From NCBI RefSeq assembly GCF_045062745.1, contig NZ_JBJGED010000005.1:186001-250000 (forward strand): a DNA stretch of 64,000 nt, given 5' to 3'. Positions 43,658-52,642 of the stretch are shown piece by piece. The stretch's first letter is position 1. Every line of letters starts with the position of its first letter. The position numbers and the translations under genes were made by a program. This stretch comes from Paenibacillus_AA sp045062745 (GTDB taxonomy: Bacteria; Bacillota; Bacilli; Paenibacillales; NBRC-103111). The notes below the pieces were generated by a model that was given only the letters and a program-made list of their open reading frames with translations, was not told where the DNA came from and did no database searches.

Positions 43658-44643
43658 GCGTTAAAGTCGGGTTTATCGGGATGGGTGGCATTGCCAAGGC
43701 ACATCTATCGGTATTGTCCAAAATTCCGGACGTGGAGATCGCTTCGGTCTACGACGTCGATACGGCGAAGGCGGAAGCCGCGGCGGGGCCGCTCAGCGCC
43801 CGGGTATTCGACAGCACGGCCGAGCTAATCCAGTCGGGCGGCATCGACGTCCTGTTTATTTGCTCCCCGCAGTTTGCGCGGGACGATGCGGAGGTCGAAG
43901 CGGCGCAGCGGGGCATTCATCTGTTCGTGGAGAAGCCGCTCGGACTTCATCTCGATCCGGTCATCCGCAAGGAGAAGCTGGTGCGGGAGAGCGGTGTCAT
44001 CCATTCGTCCGGCTACTGTCTCCGGTATTTGGACACGGTGCAGAAGGCTAGACAGTATTTGCAGGATAAGACGACCGACATGGTCCTTGCTTACCGGTTC
44101 GGCGGTCAGCATGCGCCCTCATGGTGGCGGCGCCTCGAGCTCTCGGGCGGTCAGCTTGTCGACCAGACGACGCACCAGATCGATTTGATCCGCTATATGG
44201 CCGGAGAAATAGACGAGGTGTATGCGCAGTTCGAAAGCCGCGCCATTCGGGAAGACGATCCGGACGCGACGATCTACGATATCGGCACATTGGCTCTTCG
44301 GCTTGAGAACGGAGCCGTAGGCAGCGTAAGCAATACGTGCACCCTGCCGCATCTGGGACGTTCGGAAGTCGAAATCATGGGAAGAAACTTCTATGTGCAA
44401 ATTCACGGCTCCAGCCTGCGCATCGTAGACAACGAGAGGGACGTGACGGAAATTTCCCGTCAGAACTATTATGAGGAGCAGGATCGCCGCTTCATAGAAG
44501 CCGTTAAGAGCCGCTCTCAGCAGCTCGTGCTGGGAAGCTATACGGACGCGCTGCAGACCCTAGCCGTGACGCTGGCGGCCAACGAGTCGGCGGCGAAAGG
44601 CAAACCGTTAAAGCGAATCCCGGGAACGTACCGGTTCGACTAG
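43654..44643 (+). CDS. Gfo/Idh/MocA family oxidoreductase 3
   Basis: A 329-aa NAD(P)-dependent oxidoreductase. VGFIGMGGIAKAHLSVL (residues 4-20) is the nucleotide-binding motif, FVEKPLGLHLD the Lys loop and LVDQTTHQIDLIRYMAG the site of the likely catalytic His. The C-terminus PLKRIPGTYRFD is shorter than in the other two. GTG 43654 overlaps the preceding stop by 4 bp, so translation is coupled. It ends 34 bp before the GHL6-like hydrolase gene. Confidence 0.86.
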   Translation: MSVKVGFIGMGGIAKAHLSVLSKIPDVEIASVYDVDTAKAEAAAGPLSARVFDSTAELIQSGGIDVLFICSPQFARDDAEVEAAQRGIHLFVEKPLGLHLDPVIRKEKLVRESGVIHSSGYCLRYLDTVQKARQYLQDKTTDMVLAYRFGGQHAPSWWRRLELSGGQLVDQTTHQIDLIRYMAGEIDEVYAQFESRAIREDDPDATIYDIGTLALRLENGAVGSVSNTCTLPHLGRSEVEIMGRNFYVQIHGSSLRIVDNERDVTEISRQNYYEEQDRRFIEAVKSRSQQLVLGSYTDALQTLAVTLAANESAAKGKPLKRIPGTYRFD

Positions 44644-44676
44644 TGATCAGATAGAACGGGAAGGAGAGTGACTAAC

Positions 44677-46779
44677 GTGACGACCCATCTTAAAGCCAAC
44701 CCCTGGTACAAAACCAGTTTTCGCCGGCATTTACTCGATATGCACATCCCGGATTGGAATCCGAAGTTTTTGTCGAAGCTCGACGCTGAGCGTTACATAG
44801 AGCTGCTCGTACAGGCAAGAGTCGACACCGCAATGGTATACACGAGTTCTTGTCTAGGCTTATGCTATTGGCCGACGCCGATCGGACACATGCATGCCGG
44901 CTTGCAGGGGCGGGATTTTATCGGAAGAATGGTTGAACTGTGCAAGGAGAACGGATTAAATGTCATTTTGTACCATAATTTTTGGTCGAAATGGGCGTAC
45001 GACACTTATCCGGAATGGCGGTTCATCTCCGCTAAGGGGCAAGGCACGGCGGAATACTTGTGGCAGCCCGGCCGATACGGGGTATGCTGCCTGAACTCGC
45101 CGTACCGGGATTTTCTCATCCGGCAAGTAGAGGATTTGGCTCGGAATTATGACGCTGACGGCGTGTGGATCGACATGATCCATTGGCCTTATTCCGTCTG
45201 TTATTGTCCGCATTGCCGCAAGCGGTATCTTGATGAAACCGGGAGCGAACTGCCGAACTCGGTTGACTGGGGAGATCCCGACTGGATGCGGCTGCAGCGA
45301 ACAAGGGAACGTTGGCTCGCCGAATTTGCGGCCGACATCACCGCAGCCGTCAAACAGATTCGTCCGGCGATGTCCGTCGGACATCAGTGTGCTTCTTGGC
45401 CGGTTGGCTGGCAGAACGGGCTGACGGCTGATTTTTTCCGGCAGACCGACTATACGAGCGGGGATTTCTACGGAGATGCGCTGTTCCAATCGTTCACCTG
45501 CAAGGCCCTTTATCATCTGTCGGAAAACAAACCGTTCGAGTTTATGACGTCGCGCAGCCCCGACCTGCACCATCATACGACCATGAAGTCACCTGAATTG
45601 TTAAGGGCACATGCTTATTCCGCCTTGGCGAACCACAGCGCCTTCCTGATCATCGATGCCATCGACCCGGAAGGAACGATGGATCCGACTGTTTACGAGG
45701 TGATCGGCGGGGTGTACCAAGAGCTGGAATCCTACCAAAGCTACTTCCGGCCGGATGCGGAGTCATGCCAAGACGTTGCCATCTACATAAACTTCGAATC
45801 GGAAATCGATTTCGCGGATAACGGCAAACCGGTAATGGAAACGGCCGCCGAGAAACGCTTTATTAAAAATGCGATGAAAGCCGCCAAAGTGCTGATCGAG
45901 CAAAACATTCCCTATGGGGTCTTGACGAAGAAAAATCTTGGTGAGCTATCCCGCTTCCAAGTGCTTGTGTTGCCGAATCTGGCCATGATGGACGAAGAAG
46001 AGGCCGAAGCGATCCGACAGTTTGTGCAGTTGGGAGGAAGCGTATATGCAAGCAAATCTACTTCCTTGACCGATAAGAAGGGAACCAGGCATTCGAATTT
46101 CATGCTCGCTGACGTATTTGGAGTTAACCTGCTCGGGGAGACAGAGGAAACGGTCACATATATGTCGCCTGCAGATGTTAAAGACGATCGGTTTTTGAGG
46201 TACTCCGGGCAAACGCCGCTTATGATTTTGGGGACGCAACTCAAGGTAGAGCCCCATCCGGACAGCCGCGTATCCGCAAGCTTGACTTTACCTTACACCC
46301 GTCCCGACGACCCGACGACTTGCGCTTCTGCGATCAGCAATCCTCCGGGCACCTCGACGAGCTTTCCGTCTTTGATCGAGCACCGCTTTGGAGCAGGACG
46401 ATCCTTGTATGCAGCCGGCAATCTGGAGAGCATGGAGGAGTCCGAGCATAAGGAAATTTTCGCGGGTCTTATTCGGTCGCTTGCAACGAAACCGCTTGCC
46501 TTCGAATCTACGGCGCCTAAATCGGTAGAGCTGACCTTATTCCACGATCAAGACGAGCGGCGGTATTTGCTGCACCTGTTGAACTTTCAAAAGGAACTGC
46601 CGAATATCCCCGTTCATGACATTTCCGTGCGAGTACGATTGAACGGCAAGACCCCCGAATCCGTCTCTCTAGCACCCGGGGAAGAGCAGCTCGTTTTCAC
46701 AACGGACGGCGACTACGTATCGTTTAACCTACCGAAGCTCGAGACCTATGCGCTCTGTATTGTGAAGTATACGATGTGA
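44677..46779 (+). CDS. GHL6/GH42-like glycoside hydrolase
   Basis: A 700-aa cytoplasmic protein with no signal peptide. The N-terminal TIM barrel resembles the hypothetical glycosyl hydrolase 6 group: NVILYHNFWSKW, then YDADGVWIDMIHWPYSVCYCPHCRKRY with a Cys pair as in GH42-type enzymes. The middle domain (about 370-600) resembles the GH42 trimerisation fold (VAIYINFESEIDF, LVLPNLAMMDEEEAEAIRQFVQLGGSVYAS). Asp 169 in GVWIDM is a candidate catalytic residue. GTG 44677 is chosen for AAGGAG 10 nt upstream. It is the last gene of the catabolic locus, and an AT-rich gap follows. Confidence 0.7.
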   Translation: MTTHLKANPWYKTSFRRHLLDMHIPDWNPKFLSKLDAERYIELLVQARVDTAMVYTSSCLGLCYWPTPIGHMHAGLQGRDFIGRMVELCKENGLNVILYHNFWSKWAYDTYPEWRFISAKGQGTAEYLWQPGRYGVCCLNSPYRDFLIRQVEDLARNYDADGVWIDMIHWPYSVCYCPHCRKRYLDETGSELPNSVDWGDPDWMRLQRTRERWLAEFAADITAAVKQIRPAMSVGHQCASWPVGWQNGLTADFFRQTDYTSGDFYGDALFQSFTCKALYHLSENKPFEFMTSRSPDLHHHTTMKSPELLRAHAYSALANHSAFLIIDAIDPEGTMDPTVYEVIGGVYQELESYQSYFRPDAESCQDVAIYINFESEIDFADNGKPVMETAAEKRFIKNAMKAAKVLIEQNIPYGVLTKKNLGELSRFQVLVLPNLAMMDEEEAEAIRQFVQLGGSVYASKSTSLTDKKGTRHSNFMLADVFGVNLLGETEETVTYMSPADVKDDRFLRYSGQTPLMILGTQLKVEPHPDSRVSASLTLPYTRPDDPTTCASAISNPPGTSTSFPSLIEHRFGAGRSLYAAGNLESMEESEHKEIFAGLIRSLATKPLAFESTAPKSVELTLFHDQDERRYLLHLLNFQKELPNIPVHDISVRVRLNGKTPESVSLAPGEEQLVFTTDGDYVSFNLPKLETYALCIVKYTM

Positions 46780-46829
46780 TCAGGGAGAGAGGAACGAAAT
46801 AATTTACAATTAAAAATAATAAATATTCC

Positions 46830-46859
46830 TTGACGAGTATATTCCTAATGAGATATATT
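46830..46859 (+). promoter_or_regulatory. Sigma-A-like promoter
   Basis: TTGACG (46830-46835) and TATATT (46854-46859), spaced 18 bp, in an AT-rich gap before the SRPBCC gene. Confidence 0.6.
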
Positions 46860-46932
46860 AAAGGTGTTCGAACGGTTAGGAAGGCAAAAGCAATGAAAAG
46901 AACCTAATATTCTAGTGAGGTGGATCATTAAA

Positions 46933-47361
46933 ATGGAAACAGGCAAAGCAGTAGCGATAACGGTAGAAACCACAGTACTTAAACCGGTTGGAGACGTGTG
47001 GGAGTATTGGAACGAGCCGCAGCATATTACTAAATGGTGTGCGGCTTCTGATGACTGGCATGCCCCAGCTGCCGAAAATGATTTAAGAGTGGGCGGCCGA
47101 TTTACTACAAGAATGGAAGCTAAAGATGGCAGCTTTGGATTTGATTTTGGCGGTGTTTACGATGAAGTGAGAAGAAACGAGTTTATTTCATACACGATGG
47201 AAGATGGAAGAAAAGTAGCGATTACGTTCATTAGCGAAGGAAATAACACTAAGGTAATTGAAACTTTTGATGCAGAAACCACCAATTCCGTTGAAATGCA
47301 AAAAGCCGGCTGGCAAGCAATTTTGGACAACTTCAAAAAATATAGTGAATCCTCCAAATAA
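46933..47361 (+). CDS. SRPBCC/AHSA1-family protein
   Basis: A 142-aa START-like domain protein. Typical segments are VETTVLKPVGDVWEYWNEPQHITKWCAASDDWHAPAAENDLRVGGRFTTRMEAKDG and, at the end, EMQKAGWQAILDNFKKYSE. The fold encloses a hydrophobic pocket for lipid-like ligands; AHSA1-type small proteins mostly have no known role. ATG 46933 lies behind GTGAGGTGG, with a good promoter upstream. It is monocistronic with its own terminator and more AT-rich than the flanking sugar genes, so it looks functionally separate. Confidence 0.82.
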   Translation: METGKAVAITVETTVLKPVGDVWEYWNEPQHITKWCAASDDWHAPAAENDLRVGGRFTTRMEAKDGSFGFDFGGVYDEVRRNEFISYTMEDGRKVAITFISEGNNTKVIETFDAETTNSVEMQKAGWQAILDNFKKYSESSK

Positions 47362-47386
47362 GAGACGGATTTCAACGACTGACCAT

Positions 47387-47430
47387 GGCCTTCGTGAGGT
47401 GCTATCAAGCACTTTGACGGAGGCCGCTTT
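47387..47430 (+). terminator. Probable terminator
   Basis: GGCCTTCGT/ACGGAGGCC (one wobble) encloses an inner GTGCT/AGCAC stem and is followed by CTTTTAT. The rest of 47431-47543 holds no gene I can support. Confidence 0.6.
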
Positions 47431-47543
47431 TATGTTCGTTTGAAATTAAGCAGAGGCAGAAGAGATAACGCTGAATATGAAAGGTCATGCCAAATCAAAC
47501 AAACTGCAACAGATCCTAAAAATAAGTACTTTCTTCTCTTGAA

Positions 47544-47557
47544 CGCAATCGCTTACA
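47544..47557 (+). promoter_or_regulatory. cre-like box before the sulfatase
   Basis: CGCAATCGCTTACA matches TGnAAnCGnTnnCA except at the first base, about 80 bp before the sulfatase start. Confidence 0.5.
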
Positions 47558-47636
47558 ATTATTTAGAACGGGATGAGTCGCTAAACCGGGCGGCTGCCCA
47601 TCCAAGATGAAACATTCAAGGAGAGGATATTACGCG

Positions 47637-49133
47637 ATGCGGACTAAGCCTAACGTGATTTTGATTACGACGGATCAGCAGCGTTACGATAGTGTTGGTA
47701 TTAACGGCAGCGGCTTTATTCGAACTCCGAATCTGGATCATCTCGGAAGAGAGGGGGCGGTATTCAGCCGGGCTTACTGTCCGAATACGGTATGTACGCC
47801 TTCGCGAGTCTCGATGTTGACCGGACAGCACATCTCCCGTCATGGCGCTTACAATGTAGGCACGTATGCGGAGGATTACTCCATCTTTTTAAGCCAAATC
47901 TTGCGTGATAACGGTTACCGGACCCATCATATCGGTAAGGCGCATTGGCACCCGTGGCAGGCGGACAGCCCGGAAACCGCTCCGGTTGACGAGAAATGCA
48001 CGCCATTTCGCGATCTGGCTGGCTTTGAGACAGCGGAGCTAAGCTTGGGGCACGCGTCTTGGGGGGTAAAAGGCCATTATGCCGCTTGGATCAAGCAGAA
48101 AGGCCACCTTCCCGAACAATTCAAGGTCAAGGCATTGTTTAACGACGATCCGAACGAGACCGGGGACTGGGAAATGCCGACCGCTCTCCATTCCGGCACC
48201 TGGCTGGCCGAGCGGGCCATATCGTTCCTGGAGGAGCATCAGGAGGCTTCCCAAGGGCAGCCGTTCTTCCTGAACCTGGGCTTTCAGGATCCGCATCATC
48301 CACACATTGTTCCTTATGATTATACGAACAGGGTCAACCCGGACGAGATTCCGCTTCCCGACACGGATTTGACAGGCGAAAGCGGCCTTGTCGAGCATAT
48401 TCCTATATTTCATAACGGGACCTTTTCCAAATCACGGTTTGTCGGCCCATTCGTGATTGCGGGCAACGGGGATCATGCATGGGTGCCCTACTTTAAAGAT
48501 CCTCAGAAAAGCAAGCTGACGCGGGCGTATTACTATACCATGGTTCAATTGATCGACGAGCAGCTCGGTATCATTCTCGATCAATTGGATCGGCTTGGCT
48601 TGCGGGACAATACGATCGTCATCTTTACATCGGATCATGGGGAAATGCTTGGCGATCATTCGATCGGGATGAAGGGTCCGCTAGTGTACGAAGGCGTAAC
48701 CCATATCCCGATGCTGATTCGCTACCCGGAAGGCTTCGCTCCTTGTCAGGTGACGGAATGCGTTTCACTCATCGACTTGCTTCCGACGATCTTGGATTTT
48801 GCCGGAATTGACGATCATGTGAGGAGAGATGGCATCAGTTTGAAGCCGGCCTTGCAGCAGGGAGCCGCATTGCCGCGGTCGGGAGTGCGCATCGAATACA
48901 AGGAAGAGCCGGAGCGGATCCGATTCAAATGTTGGGTGACACCGGCCTGGAAATTGGCCGTTTATAACGGGGAGACATTCGGGGAATTGTATGATCTGCG
49001 GAACGATCCTGGCGAAAAGATCAATCTGTTCGAGGCAGCCGAATATGCTGGCATCAGGCAGCAGCTCCTAATTGAAATGATCTCCGATATGGAACGAAGC
49101 GAACCGGTCAGCGTAAGACCCTGCAGGGTTTAG
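47637..49133 (+). CDS. Type I sulfatase, Cys type
   Basis: A 498-aa member of the alkaline phosphatase-like sulfatase family. CTPSR (Cys 53) is the C-x-P-x-R motif whose Cys is converted to formylglycine. Metal-site residues appear in NVILITTDQQR (Asp 13) and IVIFTSDHGEMLGDH. Cytoplasmic location is likely, as there is no signal peptide. It probably removes sulfate from imported sulfated oligosaccharides, fitting the importer just downstream. It needs a formylglycine-generating enzyme, not seen in the window. ATG 47637 follows AAGGAGAGG by about 10 nt; an upstream in-frame ATG 47607 lacks a site. The AraC gene starts 22 bp after its stop. Confidence 0.87.
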   Translation: MRTKPNVILITTDQQRYDSVGINGSGFIRTPNLDHLGREGAVFSRAYCPNTVCTPSRVSMLTGQHISRHGAYNVGTYAEDYSIFLSQILRDNGYRTHHIGKAHWHPWQADSPETAPVDEKCTPFRDLAGFETAELSLGHASWGVKGHYAAWIKQKGHLPEQFKVKALFNDDPNETGDWEMPTALHSGTWLAERAISFLEEHQEASQGQPFFLNLGFQDPHHPHIVPYDYTNRVNPDEIPLPDTDLTGESGLVEHIPIFHNGTFSKSRFVGPFVIAGNGDHAWVPYFKDPQKSKLTRAYYYTMVQLIDEQLGIILDQLDRLGLRDNTIVIFTSDHGEMLGDHSIGMKGPLVYEGVTHIPMLIRYPEGFAPCQVTECVSLIDLLPTILDFAGIDDHVRRDGISLKPALQQGAALPRSGVRIEYKEEPERIRFKCWVTPAWKLAVYNGETFGELYDLRNDPGEKINLFEAAEYAGIRQQLLIEMISDMERSEPVSVRPCRV

Positions 49134-49155
49134 AGGAGGGAGTTGGGGGAGTTTG

Positions 49156-51465
49156 ATGAAACGGTTTATCACCCGAACCATGTTTCTCCGATTATTCATT
49201 TATTCCCTGACGGTTATCTTTTTCTTGAACCTGACAATGGGAGCGCTTACATATTTTTATTTTAAACGTACTATTCAACAGCGCGAAACGAAGCAAAGCC
49301 AGGAAACGTTAAACCAAACCAAGCAGATGGTCGAGAGCACGATTCAGGAAATCCAAAAAGTGGCGATGGCGATCAGCGAAAATATTTCCGTCCGCAAAAT
49401 TCTGGTGATGCCCGCCGGGCAGATCGGCTATTCCGACGCTCAGGCGGTCATCGGCATGCTGAATGAGAAGATCAGCTCATCGAATTATCTTCATTCGATC
49501 TATTTGTACAACGAGCATCTTGGAAAGATCATTTCCGGCGAAGGGATCATCAGCCTGGAGCAATTTTGGGACCGGGACGTGTTTGACCGGCTCAGCCACG
49601 AACCTCCATATGGCCGATGGCTGGAGCCTCACCCGATTCCTTTTACGAGCGGGGATGAAACCATGGTGATTACATACGCTCTGCGCATCCCGGTGGGAGA
49701 GAAAGCGGACAATTACGTCATGTTCAACATCAAGATGGATCTGTTCTACCAAACGTATATCCGGCCTAACCCAAATACCAGTAACGATGTGGCCATTCTG
49801 AACGAGCAGGGCAGAACGATGCTGTACAACGATAATTCCGCAAAATTCGGCCTCACGGAACGAGAGTTCACGAATCCGGAAGCGGTGAGCCCGCAGGGCT
49901 GGTTAACGAAGACGATGAACGGCCAGAAGATGTTCGTCTCCTATGTAAAATCGGATTTCAACGGGTGGTTATATATTAAAGCGGCACCGATGTCGGTGGT
50001 GTTCAAGGAATCCGATCTGATCCTCAAGGTCGTTCTCATCATCTCTCTCATATGTTTAGCGGCCGGAACGATTCTCGTCCTGCTCATGTCGGGTCGATAC
50101 TACAAACCGATTTATTCTCTTGTCCAAGGCCTATCGGGCTTGAACGATGGTGTGGCCGCCAATGCGAAAACGCAGCGCCGGACGGATGATTTGAGTCTTT
50201 TGCGCACAACGTTTTATCATCTGATGAAAGAGAACGAACATGTACGGGAGGAAATGAGGCGCCACGAAGCGATATTGAGAGATCATTTTCTGCTGGGGCT
50301 GCTGCTCGGGCGCGAGAGCGATCCGCACGAAGTGGCCCGCTCGGTGAATTATTACGATTTGGCGCTTCCGGATACCGGATATGTCGTGCTTCTGCTTCAC
50401 CTGTACTCGGTTCGGGGCGGATCGGATGCGTCGCGGGAGCAAAGCCATATATTGACGTTCCGAATCCATCAGGTCTGCGTGCATTTCTTGGGTTTGGCCG
50501 GAGGAGGTGCCGTCATTTCCCTGGATCATCGGCATATCGCGCTTATCATGCCGGCGGTCGTTGCTCAAGCATTGGATGCGGACCATTTCGCCAAGCAGAA
50601 TGCGCTGCAGCTGACCGACCGGATTATGAAGGAGGTCGGCGAGCCGGTCTCGGTGGGGATAGGCGCCTATCGCGCGCATCTGTATGAAATTGAAGGCTCC
50701 TTCAATGAAGCGAAGGAAGCGTTGCTGTTCGAGAATTTGGCGGGAGAAGCCTGCATGATCAGCATCTGGGACATACGGCTCGATTATGGCGGAACAAGAA
50801 TATGGATGGATTTTACCCGTAAAATCGAGAATTTGAAGGTGGAAATCAAGCTTGGCAACTTATCGAAATCTCTAGAAGGGTTAACGGAGATACTGGACGA
50901 GATCGGGGATCGGGAAGAGGTCAATTACCGGGAAAAGCAGCTGCTGCTCAGCCAGCTGGTGTATGCGGTGATTACGGCAATGATGGAATTGAATCCGAGC
51001 CTAAAGGGCATTTATGACGGGGACCCCTATTTGGAATATAACCGGTTGTCCACAATGGAGCAAATCAAGGACTGGCTGCGCGGCACTACGGTGCGTGCAG
51101 TCAAGTATGTCAGGGATAAACGGGACAACAAGAATGCGGATCTAATCCAGCAGATTTGCCGGTATATCGAGAGTAGCTATAGGGAAGAGCTGACCCTGCA
51201 GGAGATTGCGGAGAAGGTGTTGATGAATCCGCAGTACTTTTCCAAAATATTCAAGGAGGTTACAGGCAAAAACTATTTGGAATATTTGACGGAAGTCCGC
51301 TTGGCGGCGGCGGCGAGACTGTTGGAGTCCGGCGAATCGAAAATATATGAGGTCGCGGAAAAAACGGGCTTCGGCAATAAGACGAACCTGATTCGCGCAT
51401 TTAAGAAGCATTATAGTATGACACCGACGGACTATCGAAATCGTCAAATTCAGGTCGGGAAGTAA
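49156..51465 (+). CDS. Membrane-bound AraC-type regulator with extracellular sensor
   Basis: A 769-aa one-component sensor-regulator. TM1 lies at about residues 10-32, an extracellular Cache-like sensor at 33-290 (NYLHSIYLYNEHLGKIISGEG, GWLYIKAAPMSVVF), and TM2 at about 295-317 (VVLIISLICLAAGTILVLLM). A cytoplasmic linker and a C-terminal AraC double helix-turn-helix follow (ELTLQEIAEKVLMNPQYFSKIFKEVTG, IYEVAEKTGFGNKTNLIRAFKKHYSMTPTDYR). Such proteins bind an external oligosaccharide or binding protein and activate the adjacent importer. ATG 49156 has GGGGGAG upstream. It lies between the sulfatase and importer 2 and ends at a terminator. Confidence 0.85.
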   Translation: MKRFITRTMFLRLFIYSLTVIFFLNLTMGALTYFYFKRTIQQRETKQSQETLNQTKQMVESTIQEIQKVAMAISENISVRKILVMPAGQIGYSDAQAVIGMLNEKISSSNYLHSIYLYNEHLGKIISGEGIISLEQFWDRDVFDRLSHEPPYGRWLEPHPIPFTSGDETMVITYALRIPVGEKADNYVMFNIKMDLFYQTYIRPNPNTSNDVAILNEQGRTMLYNDNSAKFGLTEREFTNPEAVSPQGWLTKTMNGQKMFVSYVKSDFNGWLYIKAAPMSVVFKESDLILKVVLIISLICLAAGTILVLLMSGRYYKPIYSLVQGLSGLNDGVAANAKTQRRTDDLSLLRTTFYHLMKENEHVREEMRRHEAILRDHFLLGLLLGRESDPHEVARSVNYYDLALPDTGYVVLLLHLYSVRGGSDASREQSHILTFRIHQVCVHFLGLAGGGAVISLDHRHIALIMPAVVAQALDADHFAKQNALQLTDRIMKEVGEPVSVGIGAYRAHLYEIEGSFNEAKEALLFENLAGEACMISIWDIRLDYGGTRIWMDFTRKIENLKVEIKLGNLSKSLEGLTEILDEIGDREEVNYREKQLLLSQLVYAVITAMMELNPSLKGIYDGDPYLEYNRLSTMEQIKDWLRGTTVRAVKYVRDKRDNKNADLIQQICRYIESSYREELTLQEIAEKVLMNPQYFSKIFKEVTGKNYLEYLTEVRLAAAARLLESGESKIYEVAEKTGFGNKTNLIRAFKKHYSMTPTDYRNRQIQVGK

Positions 51466-51476
51466 TGATGTTGTGG

Positions 51477-51520
51477 GATGCAAGACATTTCGTTTAATCG
51501 GAGCGTCTTGCATCTTTTTT
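51477..51520 (+). terminator. Rho-independent terminator
   Basis: GATGCAAGAC/GTCTTGCATC, a 10-bp perfect stem with an 18-nt loop and seven T residues, separates the regulator gene from importer 2. Confidence 0.87.
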
Positions 51521-51610
51521 CACGCTTTGGGTCCATAATGTGATGAAATGATACCGCTTGAAAAAGAAAAATAGCAACCAAACCTAAGATAAGATTCTAG
51601 CACTGAGGGT

Positions 51611-51624
51611 TGGAATCGCTTACA
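51611..51624 (+). promoter_or_regulatory. cre box before importer 2
   Basis: TGGAATCGCTTACA is a full match to TGnAAnCGnTnnCA, 34 bp before the first permease gene of importer 2. Confidence 0.65.
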
Positions 51625-51658
51625 CTCGATTCGAGAACTTGATAAAGGGGAAAATTCT

Positions 51659-52630
51659 ATGGCAATGGAGCCTGTCGCTTCCTCGGCAAAGGTCACCCCG
51701 CGGTCCGGGCTTCGGGCGGAAAAGCGCGCGCCTTTATCCAAGCATGTGTGGATGAACCGATATTTGTACCTAATGCTTATACCCGGGCTTGCCTACTATT
51801 TAATCTTTCATTATTTGCCCATGTACGGAGCCATCATCGCGTTCAAAAATTTTAATCTGTCCAAAGGGATTCTCGGAAGTCCATGGGCCGGGCTCTACCA
51901 TTTCCGCGAGCTATTCGGGCAAGACAAGTTTTGGGAGGTATTCCGGAACACGCTGCTGATCAGCCTGTACCGCTTGATATTCGGTTTTCCCGCTCCGATC
52001 ATAGCGGCTCTGTTATTGAACGAAGTCCGCAAGATGGCCTTCAAGCGCACGATTCAAACCATTATTTATTTGCCGCATTTCGTTTCCTGGGTCATTATGG
52101 GCGGCATTCTCGTCAGCTTGCTTTCGCTCGATTACGGCATGATCAACCATTTACTTGCGCGAATCGGCATTGAGCCGATCCCCTTTCTTTCGAGCCCGAG
52201 CTATTTTCGCAGCGTGCTGGTCGGGTCGATGATCTGGAAGGAGTTCGGCTGGAACACGATCATCTATATGGCTGCCCTTGCTGGCATCAATCCGCAGCTT
52301 TACGAGGCGGCCATGATCGACGGCGCCAGCCGATTCCAGCGAATGCTCTATATCACACTTCCCGGCATCAAGCATACGATCGTTATTCTCCTGATCCTTC
52401 GTATGGGATACATGATGGAAGCGGGGTTCGAGCAAATTTTCGTGCTTCTCAATGCGACCGTCATCTCGGTAGCCGACATCATCGACACGTACGTGTACCA
52501 GTTGGGTCTTGAGGAAGGCCAATTCAGTTTGGCGGCTGCTGTAGGGCTGTTCAAGTCGCTCATCAATTTCAGCTTGCTGCTGATCGCCAACCGACTGGCC
52601 AAGGCCATGGGCGAACGCGGGCTTTACTAG
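51659..52630 (+). CDS. ABC sugar permease, LplB type, importer 2
   Basis: A 323-aa membrane protein with about six helices after a basic N-terminal extension. The EAA loop reads YEAAMIDGASRFQRMLYITLPGIKH (about residues 214-238). Other family segments are YGAIIAFKNFNLSKGILGSPWAGL and IYLPHFVSWVIMGGILVSLLS. ATG 51659 has AAAGGGGAAAA upstream. It is first in the order permease, permease, binding protein, which differs from importer 1. The second permease begins 12 bp after its stop. Confidence 0.88.
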   Translation: MAMEPVASSAKVTPRSGLRAEKRAPLSKHVWMNRYLYLMLIPGLAYYLIFHYLPMYGAIIAFKNFNLSKGILGSPWAGLYHFRELFGQDKFWEVFRNTLLISLYRLIFGFPAPIIAALLLNEVRKMAFKRTIQTIIYLPHFVSWVIMGGILVSLLSLDYGMINHLLARIGIEPIPFLSSPSYFRSVLVGSMIWKEFGWNTIIYMAALAGINPQLYEAAMIDGASRFQRMLYITLPGIKHTIVILLILRMGYMMEAGFEQIFVLLNATVISVADIIDTYVYQLGLEEGQFSLAAAVGLFKSLINFSLLLIANRLAKAMGERGLY

Positions 52631-52642
52631 GGAGGACTACCG

